Shown: positions 9,540-19,199 of the stretch, piece by piece
How positions within the stretch are numbered: the first letter of the stretch is position 1
How the letters are laid out: each line of letters opens with the position of its first letter
Assembly: GCA_029204225.1 (NCBI GenBank)
Contig: CM055095.1
Span: forward strand, 33,865,078-33,929,077
DNA length: 64,000 nucleotides
Source of the DNA: Diphasiastrum complanatum
Taxonomy: Eukaryota; Streptophyta; Lycopodiopsida; Lycopodiales; Lycopodiaceae
Direction: 5' to 3'
Position numbers and translations under genes: made by a program
Notes under the pieces: model-generated
Databases searched by the model: none
Seen by the model: the letters and a program-made list of their open reading frames with translations, nothing else
What the model was told of the DNA's origin: nothing

Positions 9540-10965
9540 AGCATCTAGCTCTGGTAGCACGACACCATCACTAATTCCCAAAGTTCTCGAGAACTTTGTG
9601 GAACCACCTTTTGATCTTCCACAACATTTCAAGGACTTGCTAAGATAGCCCAACTCAATCTTAAGAATCCTGATGAAGACATGGATCGTTTCGTTCATGT
9701 TGGAGCCCACCTGACGCCAGACCAACTCTTTGGTTTGGAGACTTTAGTAAGGAAATACAAAGCTGTATTTTCTTGGAATTATACCAAAATGAAGGGTGTC
9801 CCACCTGACGTCGTAGTCCATAGTATTTCACTCGAAGAAAATGCTAAGCCTATTTGGGCTAAGCCATATCGTTGTAACCTTGTTTATGAGGATATTAAGA
9901 AGCTGTTAGATGTTGGCTTCATTTATGAAATCTAGCATACAGATTGGGTATCACCCATCGTGGTGGTTTCCAAGAAAAATGGCAAGCTTCGTATTTGCAT
10001 TGATCTCAAAAATCTTAATGCAGTTACTAAAAAGACCACTTCCTATTGCCCTTAACGACACAAATTCTAGAGGAAATGGCAAGAGCTGAAGCTTTCAGCT
10101 TCTTAGATGGATTTAGTGGCTATTTCCTAGTCTAGATAGCCCTTGAGGATCGACACAAAATGGCTTTTGCCATGGAATATGGCATTTATGCTTACAACAT
10201 AATGCCTTTTGGCTTATGCAATGCCCCTTCCATGTTCCAACGTGTCATGCAAATGGCATTCCAAGATTTGCTCCACCGCATCATCGAGATTTATCTTGAT
10301 GATCTAGGGGTGCATTCTTCAGCAGAAAAACACCTCAAGGAACTAGAAAAGATATTCATTCGTTGTCGCAGGTTTGGAATATCACTTAACCCTTAAAAGT
10401 GTCAAATCTGGGTCATTCATGGGGTTGTGCTCGGACATATCATCTCCAAAGACAATATTTCTATCGATCCTTCAAAGATCAAGGTTATAGTTGAGATGCC
10501 CCTCCCTATAGTTGTGAAAGAAGTCTACGTTTTCTTAGGTCACACTAACTACTACCGCATCTTCATAATCGACTATGCCGGTAAGACACCGCTCATTTAA
10601 TTAGTTGTGGTTGACCTAGGTGGACTCAGGAAAGAATAAAAGCTTTTGAGGAACTCAAGACCACTCTACTACTGTGCCACTACTTCATTCCCCTGATTAC
10701 GCAAAGGAATTTCATGTGCATACTGACGCAACTAAGTATGCCATTGGTGGTATCCTAGCACAACCGGGCCTAGCACAACCGGGCAAGTATAGCAAAGATT
10801 TTTCGATACGTTTCTTGAGCAAACAATTGGTGCCTACTGAAATAAACTATACAACAATCGAACATGAAGTACTGGCCATGGTCTATGCTGTTGCGACATT
10901 ATTTGATAGACCAAACCTTTGCATTTTACATAGACCATCAAGCACTGCTATATACTGTAAATAAC
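9540..10965 (+). pseudogene. Ty3/Gypsy reverse transcriptase-RNase H remnant
   Basis: Fragments in three frames follow the order of Ty3 pol. At 9681 begins the RT lead-in (VVVHSISLEENAKPIWAKPY), with SPIVVVSKKNGKLRICIDLK after a TAG at 9933. At 10160 comes the palm region (NIMPFGLCNAPSMFQRVMQ) with the catalytic YLDD box at about 10291. At 10674 comes RNase H with HTDATKYAIGGILAQPG and the conserved Glu segment TTIEHEVLAMV. Frameshifts and stops separate the pieces. A 14-bp repeat in the RNase H part duplicates the residues AQPGL. LTR-B lies inverted on both sides, so this Ty3 piece is sandwiched by unrelated Copia LTRs. Confidence 0.88.
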
Positions 10966-11797
10966 GTGAATTTTTTGAAAAAAAAGACAATGATTGATTG
11001 TACAAATCAATCTACAAGAGGTGTTGATTGCCAAATCAATGAATCTAACAAATTATTGATTAGATCAAGATCTACACAGATCATCAACTATTTAGCAAGA
11101 TCAACTAATGTAAACTTCAATAATCATCAAGGGTGGCCTCACATATGTGTAAAACAGCCATTGTACGGACTATGACTAGAGAGCAAAGTACTATAACATT
11201 TGATAGCATTCCAAGCATAAAATCACAAGACAAATGTGTAGATTGCAAGCAAATTGCTAGATTCTAAATCTCTCATCAACTCTCTTTATAGATCAAGTAC
11301 ATCCATGAGTTGTGTACTATCCAGCAGGCCTTCACACGTGTGAAGAGTGCCTAGTCATCTAGATCCATCAATATGAGCCAAATATGCTCATTATCCAAAG
11401 TTGACTTATCACATTAGCTAGAAACCAAAAAGCTAATCTTCCACAAATATAGGAATATTCTCTATAAAATAGTATCTAGTGGAATATCTAAATCTTATCC
11501 TGTACAAATTGATCCACACGTGTGAACAACAACTTGACATGTGAGAGCATTTACTCGTTCACATGGAAGTGCAAGCTAATTACATGGAAATTGGTCAAAG
11601 TGACTTTTTCTTAGATTCTAGCCACAAATCAAGTTCACACTTGTGTAGATTGAACCAAAATGAATCTAACTATTTACAGGTACATTTTGTACATCCTTTC
11701 ACACGTGGGAACAGACTCCACACATGTGAGATCCTATCATGAACATAGATCTCATGATTGATCAATTTCATCAAGTTGGAAGTGACAATTTCAGCAC
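10966..11797 (-). repeat. LTR-B (Copia) 3' LTR, minus orientation
   Basis: Follows the minus-strand RNase H ORF after 12 bp. On the minus strand it starts about 11797 and ends at 10966 (TTCAC), where it meets Ty3 sequence. It matches 8485-9083 inverted. It carries the same 16-bp CACGTG palindrome (11330-11345) and related CACACGTGTG sites near 11516 and 11700. Confidence 0.8.
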
Positions 11798-11809
11798 TCC
11801 TCCTCACTT

Positions 11810-12382
11810 CTAACTTGGTAAGTCTAATGCACATCTATATACCATTCCAAGAGCACCTCTTAACTTGAAAAATGGATCTTTAGGCAACGGCTTAGTTAAG
11901 ATATCAGCTATGCACTCAGATGATGGCACGTAATGAAGTTGTACCTCCTTGGATTGCACCTTCTCCCTCACAAAGTGATGAGCTATCTCAATATGCTTTG
12001 TTCGAGCATGGAAGATAGGATTTGTAGCAATTTGTTGAGAAGCTTGATTGTCACAATAGATGCAAGGGATCTTCTCGGCATTTAGCACTTGTAGTTCCAC
12101 CAAAAGTCTTTTTAGCCATAGGAGTTCTTTTGTTGTTGAAGTCAATGCCTTGTACTCGGCTTCACAAGAGGAAAGTGAGATTGTATCTTGCTTTTTGGAA
12201 AGCCAAGATATCACTCCTCCACAAAGGAAAGTGGCAAATGCACTTATAGATCTCCTATCCATCTTGTCTCTTGCAAAATCTGAATCCAAATATGCCCTCA
12301 AGTACAAGTTAGATCCTTGATAGAGAATGCCAAAATATCTAGTAGAAGAGACATATCTAAGTACTCTCTTGGCACTTTGCAT
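11810..12382 (-). pseudogene. Copia RT end and RNase H domain, open but truncated
   Basis: A 190-residue open frame. It begins MQSAKRVLRYVSSTRYFGIL, the end of the Copia reverse transcriptase, then a complete-looking RNase H: AYLDSDFARD (first Asp), SLSSCEAEYKAL (Glu), IYCDNQASQQI (Asp), HIEIAHHFVREKV and ADILTKPLPKDPF. All catalytic acidic residues are present and there is no stop. Upstream the polyprotein is missing, since the sequence at 12385 onward belongs to a different repeat. The close relative at 42600-43422 shares most of this domain. It degrades the RNA strand during reverse transcription in an intact element. Confidence 0.9.
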
Positions 12383-12384
12383 CT

Positions 12385-12500
12385 CATTTTGTGTGTAGAT
12401 GCTGATTTTTCTACATTGGTGAGATTGGTAGAGTAACTTCTTTTGTGACCCAAGATTTTTTTGTGGATTGGATCATCAATGATTTGAAATCCTTCACAAG
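12385..12500. repeat. Short repeat, inverted partner of 57838-57955
   Basis: About 115 bp that recur as the reverse complement at 57838-57955 with very few differences. Both copies end near a 'gagatgca' junction. The left copy connects a minus-strand RNase H to a plus-strand RT. I do not know its source. Confidence 0.7.
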
Positions 12501-12900
12501 ATCCATAAGGAACAAGGCCGAGCCTTCAAGGCTCACATACTTTGAGAAAGAAAAGCAAAAGGAAGACACAACTCCTTCTACCTCTTACTATTTTCTAACC
12601 ACAATGCTTGAAGAGCCATCATATTATGAAGATGCAAGTAGATCACAAGTTTGGAGAGATGCAATGCAAGTAGAGTTTGATGCTCTGGTAGATAATCAAA
12701 CTTGGAATCTTGACCACCTTCCATATGGAAAGAAGCCACCTGCATGTAAGTGGATCTATAGAATAAAGTACAATCAAGATGGATTTATAAGTAAGTACAA
12801 AGGAGTTTCTTCAAACTAAAGGCATAGATTATGAAGAAACATTTCCACCTATAGCAATGCTTGTAACTATTAGATTGATCATTTGTATTGCTACTTGTTT
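12500..12900 (+). pseudogene. Copia reverse transcriptase N-terminal fragment
   Basis: The plus-strand frame reads AEPSRLTYFEKEKQKEDT, then EEPSYYEDASRSQVWRDAM, DNQTWNLDHLPYGKKP and CKWIYRIKYNQDGFISKYKG, which is the conserved start of the Copia RT domain. A frameshift follows near 12815, and a second frame gives GIDYEETFPPIAM. The RT ends at about 12900, where Ty3 gag begins. It may be the missing RT of a relative of the 42.6-kb element, but it is on the opposite strand to its neighbour RNase H. Confidence 0.85.
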
Positions 12901-14035
12901 TCAGACCTCCACAAAATTAGTATCATCCATGAAACAATCACAGGTTCAAATTCAAGAGCTACCTAGGCAAAACCCAACGCCATACCTGCCACAACTAGCG
13001 CTCTTAGGTCCACCTCCTAGGGGACCACCCAAAAAAGGACATCACCAAAATTGACAACAAAAAGCACAAGCTTAGACTAACTTTGTTGATCATCTGATGC
13101 CTCATACAACACAGACAACACATTCCACACTGGACATTATGTGCCTTATCACAAAGATTCCTCATGTTCCTGTTCAAAAGATGAGTATCCAACCCATCAA
13201 GAAAATCCAGAATTGCTGGCCATCCAAGATGGCTACGCAATTGCCCAAGGGCCAATGAGCAACAAATGTTTCATCTGTGGTGAAATAGGTCATTTCATGG
13301 TTGATTGTAAAGTCAAAAATCAATACCATGCAGAATGCCCAAAATGTGTATGGAAACATAGTTTTAAGAATCGTCCCAAGCAACCACATAAGATCCTCCC
13401 TGCAAGACACATATGTCATGAACCAGTTAGGGTCATGACAAGAGCACAACACAAAGCTCAACAACAACACAACCCAATCGATACACCTGTTGACCATAGG
13501 GGAACCTAGAGATTACCTAGATCCACTAGTGGAACAAAGGCAATACCATAAAATTAGAGATGAGTTATTGTGGGACAAAGCAAAAATTGATAGTCCATTA
13601 CCTGCTCCAATCCTCACGCAAGCGCAACCCCTAAAAGGATTAGAAGTTTTTTCCGAAATCCTTCAAGCTCAAATCACAATGTCATTCCATGGTGCCATCA
13701 AATCCTTCATAGGCCTTAAAGGTTGTATCCATAGAAGTTTTCAACTGCCCGATGTCCAAGATGAATAGCGAAAACCTGAAGAGATTCCAAGTATACCTCA
13801 AATTCCTATAAATCTGATGAATATTGGTGCTATTAAGGGGAATAACATCACTTTACCAATGCTCTACAAAGACTATCCCATGGTGTCCGCTATCTTAGAT
13901 AATGGATCAGGCATAAACATAATGGCTTTGTCACTAGCAAAGTCATGGGGTTTCACCCAGTTCAATAGGTTGTCTAGGAGGTTGGTAGTGTCCTCCTGTG
14001 TTTTCTCGATGGTTGTATCGTGGGTTTAGTAGTAG
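12900..14035 (+). pseudogene. Ty3/Gypsy gag-protease remnant with zinc knuckle
   Basis: Met at 13141 opens a frame with CFICGEIGHFMVDC, a proper CCHC zinc knuckle, followed by a second Cys cluster (CPKCVWKHSF) and VRVMTRAQHKAQQQ. A stop at 13507 precedes more linker, and at 13817 a frame gives AILDNGSGINIMALSLAKSW, the aspartic-protease active site with Asp present. The same arrangement of two Cys clusters and a V-x-V/M-T-R-A motif occurs in the gag at 50331-50711, which suggests a related Ty3 lineage. It is cut at about 14035. Confidence 0.8.
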
Positions 14036-14069
14036 TAAAATGATGTATCTCCCATGACATCACAAATGT

Positions 14070-14699
14070 TGACAAAATTTCCAGAATTCACATGTGTGGG
14101 GAATGTCCACAAGTATGATAGATCTAATTAAGCTTTATGATTAGCACAATAACCTGATTCTAGATTGATTAGCAAGATCTAGTACAAAAGTTATGGCTTA
14201 ACCACAATCTAGCATGCTAAGCAACAGAGAATGATAGCAATGAATCATAAATGAGCAAAAGTACAAGAAATTAGTGTATTAGCATTAGCCTCAACACAAG
14301 TTAGAGAGAGAGAGAGATAGAGAGATAACAAGCAAAAATTGTGTGGATCCAAAATGGCAAGAGATAGCGACAAAGCTTTGGTTCTTCATCAAAAATTATG
14401 AGGAGAGCTACACATATTTATGGAGTTTGCGGTAGCTCGAGGTAGAACCACATCCATTCACCATTTAATGACATCTAAAGTGAAAACTAGAGTCTATGTG
14501 ACATTTGTCACATCTTATGCATGAATTTCTAGCTACTTTTTCCGAGTGTCCTAATTCTAACTAGAAATGTACAAATCATCATCCATGTGTCCATTTCACT
14601 TTGTGCATGCCTTGCATGTCACTATGGATCACTTACAATTAATGCATGTGAATTGCCACGAGTTTCTACTAGCATATTTTTGCTAATTCTAAGTCTACA
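14070..14699 (-). repeat. LTR-C (Copia), full length, minus orientation
   Basis: On the minus strand it starts TGTAGACTTAG at 14699 and ends ATTTTGTCA at 14070. Its last 43 bp equal 2826-2868 with one mismatch, and its first 340 bp match 54849-55190 inverted. It contains a GA-rich tract (about 14302-14326). It directly follows the truncated RT of the minus-strand Copia, so it is best read as that element's 3' LTR. No target duplication is seen at its ends. Confidence 0.75.
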
Positions 14700-15924
14700 A
14701 CGAAAAACCCACTTGCAACCAATGGTGTGCTTGTTGGATGGAAGATCCACAAGCTCCCATGTCTTGTTGGCCATCAAAGCATCATATTCCTCCTTCATGG
14801 CAAGATACCATTCCTCCGAATTGAGTGCATCATATACATCCTTTGGCTCCTCATGTGAAATAAAATAAGCACAATTAGTGGAGCTAAGTTCCACTTGCTT
14901 GCCTCTATCTTCATAAGTAAGACTCCTAGGCTCGGATCTTTCTCTTTGAGATCTCCTTGGTGAAAAAATTTGAGGTGACTCCTCCTCAATTCTCGGCCCC
15001 ATCTCTCCATGATAGTGTTAAAGGGTGATGATTGGAGTATCTTTGTGAGAATCTTTGAACTCGGCCTCCTCAAGAATGTATTTTTGATCCTCATGGAATA
15101 TAACATCCCTACTCTCAATTGTAGTTGAGGTAGAGGGAACATAGATTTTGTAAGCTTTCTTGTTGGATGCATATCCAACCATGATCCCCTTAATAGAATT
15201 TGGATCATCTCTTTTCCTTGTTTCCAAGGGTACATGAACAAAGCAAGCACAACCAAAAACTCTAAGGTGATTTACCTTAGGTTTCTTCTTAAACAAGACT
15301 TCAAAAGGTGACTTTCCAGCAAGGGCATTGTGAGGTAATCTATTGCACAAATAGTTTGCACAATTTATAGCTTCACCCCAATATTCAATAGGCAAAGAAG
15401 CTTCAACTCAGATTGCTTTAGCACATTCACATAAAGGTCTGTTTTTCCTCTCAGCAACTCCATTTTGAGATGGAGAATAAGCACAAGAAAACTCTCTCTT
15501 TATTCCTTCACCTTCACAATATTCATGAAACTTGTTGGAGATGTATTCACCTCCTCCATCGCATCTTAAAGCTTTAATTTTGAAAGAAAACTATTTCTCA
15601 ACATAAGCTTTGAAGATTAGGAAGTGATCAAATACCATAGCTTTTGAAGAAAGTAGATACAAACAAGTATATCTAGTAAAGTCATCAATAAAGGTGACAA
15701 AACATGTTGCACCACCAATACTTTTAGAAGAGAAAAAATGAACATCAGAGTGTATAAGCTCCAAAGGGTGATTAGTCTTGATAAAAGACTTTTGATATGG
15801 CTTTCTATGTGATTTTGCAATAGCACAAGCCTCACAAGGATTGAAATCTTTGGAAAGAGTTTTTGGAAGGCTAATAGCCTTCACTTTTTTGACCATAGAA
15901 GACATAGATTTAAAGTTAGGATGT
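14700..15924 (-). pseudogene. Copia integrase and start of reverse transcriptase, minus strand
   Basis: One minus-strand frame with three stops (near 15591, 15396 and 15018). It starts in the pre-integrase region (HPNFKSMSSMVKKVKAISL), has a zinc-binding CEACAIAKSHRKPY, and then the integrase core: HSDVHFFSSKSIGGATCFVT (first Asp), LRCDGGGEYISNKFHEYC (second Asp) and SPSQNGVAERKNR (Glu). The DDE triad is complete. It continues through the linker to the RT start (NKTWELVDLPSNKHTIGCKW), where LTR-C begins. The first codons complete the motif cut at 5009, so this is probably the second half of that element after an inversion. Confidence 0.9.
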
Positions 15925-16309
15925 TGTTGGCTGATTCTGACGAATCCCCAAGATACTCAGACAGAGCAACTCAAGAGCACCTCTCACCTTAGACCGAGGA
16001 GGTTTTTGAGAAGACGGGACTAATGAAGACTGAGAGCCGAGTATGAGAGCCGAGAAATGCTAGTTAGGAATGGCAAGCAAGAACTGTGTAAGCCTCGTGG
16101 TAAATCCTGAAAGATGGAATGATCATGTAGGAACTAGTATTTCTAAGCAAATGTAATAAATGCAAGTAGATCCCTCTTAAAGAAAGTAGAGTGAGCCACC
16201 TTTTGATGGTGACCTCTAGTGGAGAGCATTATTCCACTTGTAGTTTGTAAAATGTGGAAATTCCACTAGGATGCCACCTAAGAAGCTCTCTTGCTTATTT
16301 AAGAGACAC
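15925..16309 (+). repeat. LTR-A, 5' part, plus orientation
   Basis: Begins TGTTGGCTGATTCTG and matches the 5' 380 bp of the LTR-A at 5010-6170. It stops at about 16309 where the sequence changes. Flanking base context on its left (plus strand GATGT) corresponds to the GCATC flank at 5005-5009, read inverted, at four of five bases. Confidence 0.8.
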
Positions 16310-17600
16310 ATCTTATGGTCTAGTTTCAAAGGATAGATTTTCCAACTTTTGTAGGTCCATTTTCCTTTTGCAATTATGAGACATCCTTTTTTCCAACTAT
16401 AGCAAAAAATATGGTACTTAAGACCATCTGTCCATCTGAGAACTTAAACACTGTCATTTGTACTTCATTCAAAAAGTTCTCCAACATAGTCAATTTACCT
16501 GAGCACTCCACTAAGCATCCACTTGAGATCTCGACCGAGTCCTCTGGTTGACATATAGAACCAAGTCCTTTGAGTAAGATCTCAATCGAGCCAAATAGTC
16601 TAAAATCTCAATCGAGCCTTGTCAGACCTCAACGGCTATAAAACAATCCAAAATGAAGTCATTTGCACCTCAATGATGTGCAATCTTGTCTATGCTCCTA
16701 GCGACGGATTTGATGCTTACATGCTTGTTTCTGGTGATCTTCAGCTCTATGCGACTGTGCTCACTCTTCATCTTGACCGAGTCCTCTAAGTAAAATCTCG
16801 ACCGAGCCAAGCAGTCAAAAATTTTGAGTCGGACCGAGTCAGACCTCAATGGCTATAAAACAACCCAAAATGAAGTCATTTGTACCTTAGCGACGTGCAA
16901 TATTGTCTATGTTCCTAGCGATGGATTCTGGCGATTTTGATGCTTACATGTTCGTTTCTGGTGATCTTCAGCTCTATGCAACCACACTCACTCACTCCAT
17001 TCCATTCTTGAGCACCATCCCCAGTCATCAACCACAGCACGCGAGCACCATCAACAACCATTTTAGAAAACCTAATACGCCAAGAATCTTCTAGGGTTCA
17101 AAAAAATTTGTCATATCTTTTTGCACAATGCCGTGCTGGAGGGATAGTGTTGCTAGAGCACACATCAGAGCTCTAGTTCACTATTGAAGAGGAAATCAAT
17201 ACTTCAAAGTTCATCTTTTATTCCGCTTTGCCTTACACCGCACAATTTCAACACCAAATTTCTTTTTGCCTTTGTTTCAAACTGCTTCACAAGTCAACCG
17301 AGCGGTGTCATAACTTCAAATCTCAACCGAGCCTTTCAGTTAACTCTCGACTGAGTCATTCAGTCTGATCTCAACCGAGTTATAGCTTCAGATCTCAACT
17401 GAGCCATTCACTTAGCTCTTGACCAAATCATTCGGTCCAGTCTCGACTGGAGCCATAGCTTCAGATCTGAATCGAGTCAAGCCGCTAACCAAGCCGAGCC
17501 ATTGTCAAATCTCAACCGAGTCATTCAGTCCCAGTCTCGACCGAGCCGACTACATAACTCTATTTCCCATCTCGACCGAGCCAAGTCAGTAATAGAACAA
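16310..17600 (+). repeat. LTR-like promoter region with duplicated TATA box and palindromic motif array
   Basis: A segment of about 216 bp is repeated in tandem (about 16550-16765 and 16775-16995). Each copy carries GGCTATAAAACAA, a good TATA box (about 16632 and 16850), followed by the same 100 bp. Throughout 16529-17580 the degenerate motif CTCGACCGAG, a 4-bp stem with a 2-base loop, occurs about fifteen times. The layout resembles the promoter and leader of an LTR element whose first ORF would be at 17615. I find neither a convincing TG/CA end nor a primer site, so the LTR assignment is tentative. Confidence 0.5.
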
Positions 17601-17614
17601 CCTCCAAAACAAAC

Positions 17615-18300
17615 ATGTCTTCCCATAATTCTTCTGGTTCTGATGATCAAGATACAGATAAGATTGAAATTAGCATGGGCAACCTGGATCTCCAAGAGAT
17701 GAACAACTGGTACTAGGAAGCACTTTCATTCCTGACCCAGATTGGATTTCAAATCAATCCTTTGAGTGGCTATCAAAGCCCATTCTTAATGCATATTGGT
17801 TATGCTTCCTATAACCACACTGCCAGATCTTTTCAATTCATATTACCTCCAATCAGGAACTTTGTGTATAACATCCATATTGCTGGAGCTAAACTCCACA
17901 CCTTTGGATTTCCACGGGGACCAAATGTAGTGAGTCGAACACTACAGAAGATCGAATCCACGACATACTACAAGTATATCAATCCTTCAGTGGATAAGTG
18001 GAAGAACAAGGATAGGTACCGACTCGACGCCATCAATGACAAGCCTCTAGCTGCTGCATGTGCCTAGTTGACTAAATACACACAACGTTATAGGTTGAAG
18101 ATTCTCCATATTTTGATGTCCCTGTTTCATATGATGGCAGATTCTAGACTGTACGGCCAGAACTTGTATGACTGGGCCTAGTTTGCATCGAATTGCCTTC
18201 ACAACAAGATACTGCTCTCAACAGGTCTTCAGCTCAGCAAGACGACACCACCACCAAGGCACAACTACCACAAACATGACAAGCCAGGACAAGAAACAAA
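17615..18300 (+). pseudogene. Unrecognised ORF with internal stops, element-associated
   Basis: From ATG 17615 one frame reads MSSHNSSGSDDQDTDKIEIS, reaches TAG at 17714-17716, and continues as a globular-looking protein (SFQFILPPIRNFVYNIHIAG, then STTYYKYINPSVDKWKNKDR) to another TAG at 18065-18067, then LHILMSLFHMMADSRLYGQN and a third TAG. The composition and hydrophobic pattern are protein-like and stops are few. I do not recognise the family. Its place just downstream of a promoter-like repeat region would fit the extra first ORF that some large plant Ty3 elements carry ahead of gag, but nothing seen here proves that. Confidence 0.4.
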
Positions 18301-18380
18301 ATGAAAGCCAAGAGGCCTCCTCTAGATGAGACTGAGACAAACAAGATAGAATCCGACGACAAAAACCTCCTCAAAAAGCC

Positions 18381-19199
18381 ATGAGAGCAGCCACCCAGTC
18401 TCAACAAACTTCCTCTAGGTCGACAGATTCACAAGTTGATAGCTCCACGTCGAATATAGCTTTCAAACAACATTCGTCACCACATCATGCAATAGATAGT
18501 GCAGATGGTGTTGATACGTCTATAGCTGCAGACACCGCCATTGATTCACAAGTTGCTCAAACACATTCAGTAGCAACTCCACCGATATTGGTTAACACGC
18601 CAACGTCACCACGATCACCAACAACACAACCAATCCAGGACGGAGCATTGGCGAACATTGTCGACGAAGCAAACTTGGAAATTAAAATAGCAACAGACAT
18701 CCAGACAACCCCCACATCCCAACAAGTAACAAATTTGGGAGCGGAGGGAGATGGAAATACCATTCCCAAGGAAATAGCAACAACACAACAAGAGCAAGTT
18801 CAGCATGTCCATATCGTCACGGACAAAACCTCATATTTCGATGTTGCGAACTTGATCAACATAGAAGATGACATTGATGAAGGAAAGGAAGTCCAGTCGG
18901 GGGAAGCCTGACAAATATCCCATTCTTTCTAACCCCGAAGAGCTCTCAGAGATAGCCAAACACTCCATACTAAGCCTATTAGAAACCAACTACCATGTAC
19001 ACCAGTTGGTGAATCAGCATAAGGAACTGGATAGCAAGGTCACAAGCAGCAAGAACAAATCATAGCAGAGCAATAGAAACAGATCAAAAAGAAATAAGAT
19101 GAGACTGAGGAGATCTCGAATTTCCACAAAGGTTATTGAAAACAATGCTACCAATGTCACCGTCATCAAAAGATAGATTCCAAACTTTCCATCCAACAT
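18381..19199 (+). pseudogene. Unrecognised low-complexity ORF (Ser/Thr/Gln-rich) and continuation
   Basis: An open frame of 176 residues (18381-18911) rich in Ser, Thr, Gln, Ile and Asp, ending in an acidic segment (VANLINIEDDIDEGKEVQSG). From 18868 a second, overlapping frame continues with NPEELSEIAKHSILSLLETN and a basic stretch, with stops. It could be the disordered C-terminal part of the protein starting at 17615, in another frame after a frameshift. No domain is recognised. Confidence 0.35.
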
